Source: an uncultured Megasphaera sp.
Lineage (GTDB): Bacteria; Bacillota; Negativicutes; Veillonellales; Megasphaeraceae
Direction of reading: 5' to 3'
Assembly (NCBI GenBank): GCA_900540735.1
Contig: UQHB01000032.1
Location: forward strand, 1 to 30,820
DNA length: 30,820 bases
A model generated the notes under the pieces. The model was not told the origin of the DNA and did not search any database. It was given only the letters and a program-made list of their open reading frames with translations. This document shows positions 7,214 through 13,459 of the stretch, one piece after another. The first letter of the stretch is position 1; the number at the start of each line of letters is the position of its first letter. A program made the position numbers and the translations under genes.

Positions 7214-7246
7214 AGCCATAGAGATACACCGTTAATCTCTATGGCT
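7214..7246 (-). terminator. Hairpin inside the operon, upstream of the CoA-transferase gene
   Basis: Perfect 12-bp stem, AGCCATAGAGAT with its complement, and a 9-base loop, between the amidohydrolase stop (7262) and the CoA-transferase start (7186). On the minus strand only TTTGAT follows, a poor T-tract. It looks more like an RNA processing or stability element or a partial terminator than a full stop. Confidence 0.5.
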
Positions 7247-7261
7247 CTTTTGTATTACCTA

Positions 7262-8518
7262 TTATCCTTGAATCACTTTATCTGCTAATCGTAAGAATGC
7301 AGCAATACCTGTTTCTAAATCTTCATCCGGTGTATCCTCTTCTTTGCAGTGAGATAAGCCAGCTGTAGATTTTACAAACATCATGACAGATGGTAAAATT
7401 TTAGCCATTTCTGCCGCATCATGTAACGGGCCGGAATACATCGCCGTCGCTTCACCAGTTTCTTCTTTTACGGCTTCTTTGCAAAGTTCTGTTAAGGTTG
7501 CATCGAAAATCGTCGGAGGAATACTCCATATCGGTTCAAACTCAACAGTAACACCATTATCTTCTGCAGCTTGGAGGCAAGCATTATGTGCTTCTTGATA
7601 GATTTTTTGTAATGTATCACTATCAATATGACGTTGGTCTAAGGAAATCGTACATTTTCCTGGGAAGATAGTAACTACACCAGGTTCTACGTCGACTTTA
7701 CCCACTGTGCAGTATGCGTATTTGCCTTCGGTTGTATTTGCATTGCCAATATCTCTAAAGGCTAACGCTGCTTGTGCAGCAGCTAAGAATGCGTCATGCC
7801 GCATTGGAATCGGACAACCGGAATGAGCTCGTTGTCCTGTAAAAGTGATGTACTGCCGTTCACAACCAGTAATACCATATACACAGGCAACAGATTTATG
7901 TTGAGATTCTAAAATAGGAGCTTGTTCAATATGGAGTTCAATATATTGCGTAATATGTTTGAGTTTAAATTCTTCCCGTGCTTTAGGAAAATCATGTAAA
8001 TCTAAGTGATACCGTTGTAAAGCTTCTTCAAAAGAAACACCATCAACGTCTTTTAATTTCAAAGCTTCTTCAATATCTGCATCTAAAGCACCGCTAATAG
8101 CAGACGAACCAATGCAGCTTCGTCCAAACCGTGCCCCTTCTTCATCGGCCCAGTTTACTAAATAAATGGTTTTCTTTGGCTTTTTACCATTTTTACCATA
8201 CCTTTTAATAATGCCCATGCCAGCTACTACACCTAAGGCTCCATCTAACCAACCACCATTAGGTACACAGTCTAAATGGCTTCCAATGCAAATAGCTTCT
8301 TCTGTTTCACCAGGAATTTTAGCAAATAAATTATACGAAGAATCTACAGATAATTCCGCGCCTTCTTCTTTCATTTTTTCTTTAAACCATTCTAATGCTT
8401 TATCCCAAGTAGGAGTCCAAGCTACGCGATGAGCTCCTAATTCATCTGATGTCAACGATGCTAATTCCCGTAAATCTGTAATAACCTCTTTAGCGCATGT
8501 TTTCCATTCTGTACTCAT
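7262..8518 (-). CDS. N-carbamoyl-beta-alanine amidohydrolase (beta-ureidopropionase), M20 family
   Basis: A 418-residue M20/M28-type zinc hydrolase of the Zn-dependent carbamoyl-amino-acid hydrolase (HyuC/AmaB/allantoate amidohydrolase) group. Metal ligands visible: His81 in GSHLDCVPNGGWLDG, Asp92 in the same stretch, Glu127 in WADEEGARFG, His196 in ELHIEQ and His390 in GLSHCKEEDT. It should hydrolyse N-carbamoyl-beta-alanine to beta-alanine, ammonia and CO2. Allantoate or N-carbamoyl-L-amino acids are alternatives for this fold, but the neighbouring dihydropyrimidinase and PreA favour the pyrimidine route. AAGGAG is 9 bases before ATG 8518; an in-frame TTG at 8524 is too close to that site. 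It follows the dihydropyrimidinase by 33 bases on the same strand. Confidence 0.88.
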   Translation of the reverse strand: MSTEWKTCAKEVITDLRELASLTSDELGAHRVAWTPTWDKALEWFKEKMKEEGAELSVDSSYNLFAKIPGETEEAICIGSHLDCVPNGGWLDGALGVVAGMGIIKRYGKNGKKPKKTIYLVNWADEEGARFGRSCIGSSAISGALDADIEEALKLKDVDGVSFEEALQRYHLDLHDFPKAREEFKLKHITQYIELHIEQAPILESQHKSVACVYGITGCERQYITFTGQRAHSGCPIPMRHDAFLAAAQAALAFRDIGNANTTEGKYAYCTVGKVDVEPGVVTIFPGKCTISLDQRHIDSDTLQKIYQEAHNACLQAAEDNGVTVEFEPIWSIPPTIFDATLTELCKEAVKEETGEATAMYSGPLHDAAEMAKILPSVMMFVKSTAGLSHCKEEDTPDEDLETGIAAFLRLADKVIQG

Positions 8519-8551
8519 ATTCAAACACTCCTTTCGTCTTCTCCATACGTG

Positions 8552-9910
8552 TTATCTCTTGCAAACGATAAATTCACCCCAACCAGGTTCACCTAAAAAT
8601 TCGCCATTTTGATATACTAGTTTTCCACGAGAATAGGTATCCGTAATATATCCTTTTAATTCCACGCCTTCCCAAATGGTATAGTCACAATCAGAATGCA
8701 TTTTGTCATTCGTAATCGTAAATTCAATATTAGGATCATATAATACAATATCCGCATCTTTCCCTGGTGCTAATGTACCTTTTGTAGTACAACCAAAGAT
8801 TTTCGCCGGATTTTCTGCACAAATTTCTACAACCTTTTCAAAGGATACATGACCTTTATTAGCTTCGCTCAACATATAGGGATATAAGTTTTCTACACCC
8901 ATACATCCATTTGGAATCTTAGTAAAGTCGTCTTTTCCCCAATCTTTTTCAGCTTGTTTAAAGGGGCAATGATCCGTTGCTACGACATGAATATAGCCGT
9001 CTTGAATCCCTTTCCATAAAGCATCTTGGCTTGCTTTGCCTTTAATCGGTGGCGAGCAAACGAAATTTCTACCATCGTCTCGTTTATATACATCACAGGT
9101 GAAATTTAAGTATTGCGGACATGTTTCGGCATAAATTTCATAGCCTTCATTAATAGCCTCGCGTACAGCCTGCATACCAATGTCATTTGCTAAATGAACG
9201 ATGTATAACGGAACCTGTAACGTTTTTGCCCAATGAATAGCCCGAATATCTGCTTCTGCTTCGACGGCCTCGGGACGGCTTAAGTAATGATACCACGGCG
9301 AAAGCTTGCCTTCTTTTTGGAATCGTTCAATATTTAAATCGATGACATCCGGATTTTCAGCATGAACAGCAATTAAGACATTCGTTTCTTTAGCACGTTC
9401 TAATGCCTTATAAATATCACCATCATTCATCATAAGGCCATCTTTTTTATATACCATAAATAACTTATAGCTCGGTAATCCTTCTGCTGCAGCTACAGAA
9501 AATTCATCCAATACATCATCAGTTAAATCTGTCAATGCTACATGGAATGAATAGTCTACACAAGCTTGCGAATCACATAAGGCTTTACGCGGAGCTACGG
9601 CTTCCCGAATACCTTGCCCTTTATGTTGGGTAACAAAGTCAAATACTGTCGTCACACCACCGCAAGCTGCTGCTCTCGTCCCTGCACCATAGCTATCGGC
9701 AGAGGTCGTACCGTTAAAGGGAAATTCTAAGTGTGTATGGGCATCAATCGCACCAGGCAATACATACTTTCCAGTTGCATCTACTACAGATACTCCATCT
9801 ACTTGTAAATCCGTACCAATTTCTTTGATTTTTCCATCTTTTACCCAAATATCTGCTACAAACTTTTCATGAGAAGTTATAATCGTCCCACCTTTAATTA
9901 CCCAATCCAT
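8552..9910 (-). CDS. hydA: Dihydropyrimidinase (hydantoinase)
   Basis: A 452-residue cyclic amidohydrolase that opens dihydrouracil or dihydrothymine to the N-carbamoyl-beta-amino acid. The binuclear metal site is complete: His58 and His60 in DAHTHLE, the carboxylated Lys149 in SYKLFMVYK, His183 in VHAEN, His239 in YIVHLAND and Asp313 in VATDHCPF; Tyr154 is at the expected substrate position. It starts DWVIKGGTI and ends in the usual beta-sandwich segment (LKGYITDTYSRGKLVY). ATG 9910 is preceded by AAGGAGG at 9 bases; the open frame to 9949 overlaps the upstream gene. Second gene in the operon, with PreA acting before it and the M20 enzyme after it. D-hydantoinase activity on other 5-substituted hydantoins is possible. 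Confidence 0.94.
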   Translation of the reverse strand: MDWVIKGGTIITSHEKFVADIWVKDGKIKEIGTDLQVDGVSVVDATGKYVLPGAIDAHTHLEFPFNGTTSADSYGAGTRAAACGGVTTVFDFVTQHKGQGIREAVAPRKALCDSQACVDYSFHVALTDLTDDVLDEFSVAAAEGLPSYKLFMVYKKDGLMMNDGDIYKALERAKETNVLIAVHAENPDVIDLNIERFQKEGKLSPWYHYLSRPEAVEAEADIRAIHWAKTLQVPLYIVHLANDIGMQAVREAINEGYEIYAETCPQYLNFTCDVYKRDDGRNFVCSPPIKGKASQDALWKGIQDGYIHVVATDHCPFKQAEKDWGKDDFTKIPNGCMGVENLYPYMLSEANKGHVSFEKVVEICAENPAKIFGCTTKGTLAPGKDADIVLYDPNIEFTITNDKMHSDCDYTIWEGVELKGYITDTYSRGKLVYQNGEFLGEPGWGEFIVCKR

Positions 9911-9923
9911 ACTAAGTGCCTCC

Positions 9924-10427
9924 TTATGTAATTTCATCTTCACAGGCATCGCATTTTACGGGCCATGACATTTTCTTTGCTAGATATTCATATCCTTTCG
10001 TTCCCAATATATCGCACAAATACCCTAACATAGCTCCACATACCATAGAAACAGCCAACAGTTGCCAATCACCATTAGCAGCAAACGTAGAGAAACATCC
10101 CATAAAAATACCTGGAATAAACGCAACATGCTTAACATGACCTAACCAACACATCAACACCGTAACAATACCACAAAAAATACCGACAGAATATGTGAAA
10201 CTAATCACAGAACCTAGGTAAAACATCAGCATTGCACTAGCAATACCTGATAAATTACAGAGAACCGTCATTTTTACGCCCTTAAATCCATGCTCATTAA
10301 ACGCAAAGTATGTTGTGCAACCAGCAAAACCAGCCCAGGAAATAAGCCCGAACACCATGGCTAATTCTGCCCAAATACCACATAGAATACCTGTTACAAT
10401 GCCAAGAATACAGAGACTCATATGCAT
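9924..10427 (-). CDS. DUF1097-like integral membrane protein
   Basis: A 167-residue, strongly hydrophobic protein with five or six predicted membrane segments (e.g. LCILGIVTGILCGIWAEL near the start, then segments near 22-40, 52-70, 76-94, 103-118 and 124-143). The pattern matches what I recall of the DUF1097 family, small inner-membrane proteins without a settled function. It is the first gene of the pyrimidine operon, directly behind the palindrome-bearing promoter, and overlaps the ribosome site of the dihydropyrimidinase gene. A role in uptake of pyrimidine or in export of product (ammonia, beta-alanine) is a guess from position only. The cytosolic-looking tail contains CDACEDEIT. AAGGA lies 5-6 bases before ATG 10427. 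Confidence 0.75.
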   Translation of the reverse strand: MHMSLCILGIVTGILCGIWAELAMVFGLISWAGFAGCTTYFAFNEHGFKGVKMTVLCNLSGIASAMLMFYLGSVISFTYSVGIFCGIVTVLMCWLGHVKHVAFIPGIFMGCFSTFAANGDWQLLAVSMVCGAMLGYLCDILGTKGYEYLAKKMSWPVKCDACEDEIT

Positions 10428-10502
10428 TCACATCCTTATTCAATTTTCAAAGTACAACACAAATCCGGTCGTATGCCGTAATCAAACGACTATCTTATCT
10501 TT

Positions 10503-10569
10503 AGTATAAAGTATTGTGAAAAAATTACCTATGTTTTGAAGTTTAAATATATTTGTGTATTTGCACAAA
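10503..10569 (-). promoter_or_regulatory. Main pyrimidine operon promoter with palindromic operator
   Basis: Palindrome TTTGTGTATTTGCACAAA at 10552-10569 (one mismatch to the best copy). Minus-strand -10 TATACT at 10508-10503; the palindrome centre is 57.5 bp from its downstream edge. No recognisable -35 (TAGGTA at 17 bp). A leader of about 70 bases precedes the DUF1097 start. Confidence 0.65.
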
Positions 10570-10575
10570 CGCAAA

Positions 10576-10635
10576 AATAATAAAAGATAAAGTTCTCTAT
10601 ATTTTTTAATATAAAGAACTTTATCTTTTATTATT
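10576..10635 (-). terminator. Very long AT-rich hairpin terminator after the ammonia lyase gene
   Basis: Two perfect 21-bp arms (10576-10596 and 10615-10635) around an 18-base loop that can pair further (TATATT/AATATA). On the minus strand it is followed by TTTGCG after a T-rich arm. It lies 27 bases past the ammonia lyase stop and just before the palindrome of the next operon, so it probably insulates the two transcription units. Confidence 0.75.
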
Positions 10636-10661
10636 AAGGAGTATTATGCTAGTATTATGCT

Positions 10662-11078
10662 TTATTTAAAATCAGGATCTTGCGGTCCCCGTTGTTCAGA
10701 TTTAGGTACAACCAATGTTCCTGTAGCTCTGCCAACTAATACAGGCGGATTCAACACATTCGCTGCGGAAAGAGCTAAGTCTTTATCTCTCGCTAATTCG
10801 ATAACCTTATACGCTTCGAATTTACAGGTACGAGAAGAATTTCCCCGTTCTTCAATCCAACCAACGTATTCAATGAAATCGCCAGCATATACAGGAGCTA
10901 AGAATTCTACGCTAGAATAACCAGCGAATAAGCTTTCGTCACCATCATTACGGATACATAATTCCGTACCAACATCACCAAATATATCCAAGATATGCGA
11001 ACCATTTACTAATTCTCCTGCATAGTGTGCATCTGCCGAACCCATCCGAACCCGTAACATTACTTTTTTACCAATCAT
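10662..11078 (-). CDS. acl: Beta-alanyl-CoA:ammonia lyase
   Basis: A 138-residue hotdog-fold lyase. As far as I can recall the Clostridium propionicum enzyme, the match is close along the whole length: DAHYAGELVNGSHI, DVGTEL, DGDESLFAGY, EFLAPVYAGDFIEYVGWIE, GNSSRTCKFEAYKV, VGRATGTLVVPKSEQRGPQ. It eliminates ammonia from beta-alanyl-CoA to form acryloyl-CoA (reversible). The related lysine-fermentation enzyme, 3-aminobutyryl-CoA ammonia lyase, is the main alternative; the Tyr-x-Gly-Trp-Ile-Glu and Thr-Cys-Lys-Phe-Glu-Ala segments favour the beta-alanyl form. AAGGAGG is 6 bases before ATG 11078. It is a single-gene unit with its own operator promoter and terminator, divergent from the second pucR-type gene and upstream of the pyrimidine operon, so it should be co-induced with it. 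Confidence 0.87.
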   Translation of the reverse strand: MIGKKVMLRVRMGSADAHYAGELVNGSHILDIFGDVGTELCIRNDGDESLFAGYSSVEFLAPVYAGDFIEYVGWIEERGNSSRTCKFEAYKVIELARDKDLALSAANVLNPPVLVGRATGTLVVPKSEQRGPQDPDFK

Positions 11079-11125
11079 AGTATTACCTCCTTCATATTTT
11101 CAGTAACTTCCTGCTTGATGATATC

Positions 11126-11196
11126 ATTGTATCGTACTTCCCTAAAAAATCCCATGTCTGCCAACCTAATGTAATTTGTGCATTTGCACAAATTAC
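11126..11196 (-). promoter_or_regulatory. Ammonia lyase promoter with perfect palindromic operator
   Basis: Two exact 12-base arms (GTAATTTGTGCA / TGCACAAATTAC) separated by TT at 11171-11196, the best copy of the locus palindrome. Minus-strand -10 TACAAT at 11131-11126, with the palindrome centre (11183.5) 57.5 bp from its downstream edge. The -35 region is poor (TGGGAT). The palindrome also lies upstream of the divergent pucR-type gene, so it may serve autoregulation. Confidence 0.7.
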
Positions 11197-11240
11197 TAAA
11201 AAAGTGTTTACTACTTCTCAATAATAGAGACAAATTATGG

Positions 11241-11251
11241 TATACTATAAT
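11241..11251 (+). promoter_or_regulatory. Candidate -10 region of the second pucR-type gene
   Basis: Overlapping hexamers TATACT (11241-11246) and TATAAT (11246-11251) stand about 35 bases before the ATG. No convincing -35 is seen at 16-18 bp. The palindrome at 11171-11196 lies 45-50 bp upstream. Confidence 0.4.
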
Positions 11252-11283
11252 ATATATGCATTGATAAAGGAGGCGTGAAGACA

Positions 11284-12432
11284 ATGCTTAAGATGGACGT
11301 TATTATCAAAGCAATGGTTCCCCATCAAGCCCAAATCCTTGGTGGATTAAATGGCAGCTATCGCTTAGTTTCTAATATCCATACGATTGAAGATAGAGAA
11401 ACAGCTAGCTTTATTAGAGACCATGAGTTAATTTTTATGACAGGAGTAGCACTAAGCGGTACAGATATGCTTGAAGAGTTAATTCAAAGCATTACGGAAA
11501 AAAATATTGCCGGAATCATTATCAATACAGGCTTTTACATCTCTAAGATTCCCCAATCTATTATCACGATATGTAATCAAAAGTCGATTCCTCTCTTAGT
11601 GCTTCCATGGAAATATGTCCTAAGTGACTTGCAAAAGACTATTTTCCGTGAATTATATTCTAAGCAGTATAAAGAGGAATATGTTTCACAGATTTTAGAA
11701 AAAATCATCCATCGTCTCCATACAACCAAAAGTAAGTCAACAGACATGTTTCATATTAATGCCACCGAACGATACTGCGTTGCTTTATTGGATATTCCAG
11801 CAAATACAGGTAATATTTCTAAACTAGAACAACACTTAAAAAGCTTGCCCTTCGTGACACATGTATTTTCAGAAAAAATGATTGCAGACCGCCTGGTTAT
11901 TATTTTCGTCCAAGATCAATGCCAGAGTTTAGTATATCACGAAAAAAATTTACAAAAATGGCTAGCCTTATACCCATTATCACAGTATAAAATAGGCATC
12001 GGTCAACCTTGTACGTCATGGAAAAACTTACCAACATCATATGAAGAAGCAGAATTAGCCATTGATACAGCAACAGAGCTTTCGTATGCAGAACCATTTA
12101 TCATTTCTTTCCAAAATATTGCCTTATTAAAAATTATACAAAGTATATCGGATAAAGAATTATTGAAAAAATTTGCTGAACAAACGCTGGGAAAATTAGA
12201 AAGTTATGATGATAAGGATCAAGTAAATACGTTGCAATTTCTACAAGTTTGGTTAAAGCACAGTGGAAAAACACAGGCCATTGCGGATGAATTATTCATT
12301 CATCGCAATACTGTTGCATATAGAATCAATAAAATAAAAACACTCTTAGGATATACAGAATTAACGTACCCTATTATTAGTAACTTATTTTTCGCCTTGC
12401 TTATCCGTAATACGATGCCCTCAAAAGATTAA
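11284..12432 (+). CDS. PucR-family transcriptional regulator (second of two)
   Basis: A 382-residue PucR-type regulator: N-terminal ligand domain (residues about 5-125, with HELIFMTGVALSG and IAGIIINTGFYI), a central CdaR/GGDEF-like domain, and a C-terminal helix-turn-helix in QAIADELFIHRNTVAYRINKI. It is transcribed divergently from the ammonia lyase gene and shares with it the most perfect operator palindrome, so it is the prime candidate activator of the pyrimidine/beta-alanine regulon. ATG 11284 is preferred, with AAAGGAGG 10 bases upstream; a GTG at 11275 touches that site. The gene is strikingly AT-rich (one 60-base block, 12301-12360, is 28% GC), while the next gene is not. The inducer is unknown; a pathway intermediate is plausible. 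Confidence 0.9.
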   Translation: MLKMDVIIKAMVPHQAQILGGLNGSYRLVSNIHTIEDRETASFIRDHELIFMTGVALSGTDMLEELIQSITEKNIAGIIINTGFYISKIPQSIITICNQKSIPLLVLPWKYVLSDLQKTIFRELYSKQYKEEYVSQILEKIIHRLHTTKSKSTDMFHINATERYCVALLDIPANTGNISKLEQHLKSLPFVTHVFSEKMIADRLVIIFVQDQCQSLVYHEKNLQKWLALYPLSQYKIGIGQPCTSWKNLPTSYEEAELAIDTATELSYAEPFIISFQNIALLKIIQSISDKELLKKFAEQTLGKLESYDDKDQVNTLQFLQVWLKHSGKTQAIADELFIHRNTVAYRINKIKTLLGYTELTYPIISNLFFALLIRNTMPSKD

Positions 12433-12449
12433 AATAGGAGGAACACACG

Positions 12450-13412
12450 ATGCATATCTCTGTTTTAGGCTGTGGCCGCTGGGGCACCTTCCTCGCTTGG
12501 TACGCCCAGCACATCGGTCATGACGTTACCCTTTGGGGCCGCCCTGGTTCTACACACTTACAAGAACTCCAGCAAACACGCAAAAATGAATATGTTACCC
12601 TGCCTGACTCGATTACACTGACGACGGATTTACAGCACGCTGTAGAGGTGGCTGACATTTGTATTATCTCCATTAGTTCCCAGCAGCTCCGTGCATTATG
12701 CCACCAGCTTTCGCAGTTACCCATTACGCTAGCGCACAAGCCTATAGTCTTATGCATGAAAGGGCTAGAAATGGGTACAGGTAAACGTCTCTCTACGGTT
12801 GTAGAGGAAGAATTAGGTGCTTCTATTCCTGTAGCCGTTTGGGTAGGGCCTGGACACGTACAGGATTTTACGCAAGGCATGCCTAATTGTATGGTCTTAT
12901 CGTCCCATGACGAGGCTTTGACGCATCGTTTAGTTAATGCCTTTACGAGTCCTCTCATCCGTTTTTATTATGGTCATGATTTGCTAGGTACTGAAATTAG
13001 CGCCGCTGCCAAAAACGTCATGGGTATTGCGGCAGGTATGTTAGATGGTGCCCATTTAACGAGCCTTAAAGGAGCCTTAATGGCTCGAGGAACGCACGAA
13101 TTATCTCGCTTAATAGAAGCCTTAGGTGGCGACGCTATGACCGTATATGGCCTCAGTCATGTAGGAGATTACGAAGCAACTCTCTTTTCGCCTCATAGCA
13201 ATAACCGCCGTTTCGGGGAATATTTTATGCAAGGAAAATCATTCTCCAAGCTTGCAGAAGGGTATTATACAACAGAAGCGTTGTTCGATTTAGCCAAAAC
13301 GGTCCACGTTGAATTACCGATTACAGCGGCTTTATATGCCATTCTCTATGAAAAGAAAAATCCTCACGATGTGTTACAATCTTTATTTCTGCGCACTCTT
13401 AAAGCTGAATAA
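12450..13412 (+). CDS. gpsA: NAD(P)H-dependent glycerol-3-phosphate dehydrogenase, divergent GpsA
   Basis: A 320-residue cytosolic dehydrogenase that reduces dihydroxyacetone phosphate to sn-glycerol 3-phosphate for phospholipid synthesis. Visible: Rossmann motif GCGRWG at residues 7-12, CMKGLE near 102-107, catalytic Lys188 in EISAAAKNVMGIAAGM, a NNRRFG segment near 250, and RGTHELSRLIEALGG. It departs from typical GpsA where GPSFAxE is replaced by GPGHVQDF and GLAGLGDL by GLSHVGDY, so it belongs to a divergent branch and its substrate should be taken with some care. AGGAGG precedes the ATG. It starts 17 bases after the pucR-type gene on the same strand, but its much higher GC (one 60-base block, 12481-12540, is 63%) suggests the neighbourhood to the left was added later. 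Confidence 0.85.
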   Translation: MHISVLGCGRWGTFLAWYAQHIGHDVTLWGRPGSTHLQELQQTRKNEYVTLPDSITLTTDLQHAVEVADICIISISSQQLRALCHQLSQLPITLAHKPIVLCMKGLEMGTGKRLSTVVEEELGASIPVAVWVGPGHVQDFTQGMPNCMVLSSHDEALTHRLVNAFTSPLIRFYYGHDLLGTEISAAAKNVMGIAAGMLDGAHLTSLKGALMARGTHELSRLIEALGGDAMTVYGLSHVGDYEATLFSPHSNNRRFGEYFMQGKSFSKLAEGYYTTEALFDLAKTVHVELPITAALYAILYEKKNPHDVLQSLFLRTLKAE

Positions 13413-13423
13413 GCCTATACTAC

Positions 13424-13452
13424 AAACGCCAGACTCTCAGAGCCTGGCGTTT
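13424..13452. terminator. Convergent hairpin between gpsA and the CNNM/CorC gene
   Basis: AAACGCCAG and CTGGCGTTT form a 9-bp stem over an 11-base loop between two convergent genes. T-tracts on both sides are short, so it is a modest bidirectional terminator. Confidence 0.65.
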
Positions 13453-13459
13453 CGTCATG

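Noticed and set aside
10662..11078. MaoC-type enoyl-CoA hydratase or thioesterase
   Set aside because: Same hotdog fold, but the DVGTEL, GDFIEY and QRGPQ segments fit the ammonia-lyase family much better.
11075..11284. Minus-strand frame of 69 codons in the divergent intergenic region
   Set aside because: Covers the operator and promoter, lacks a ribosome site and shows no known pattern.
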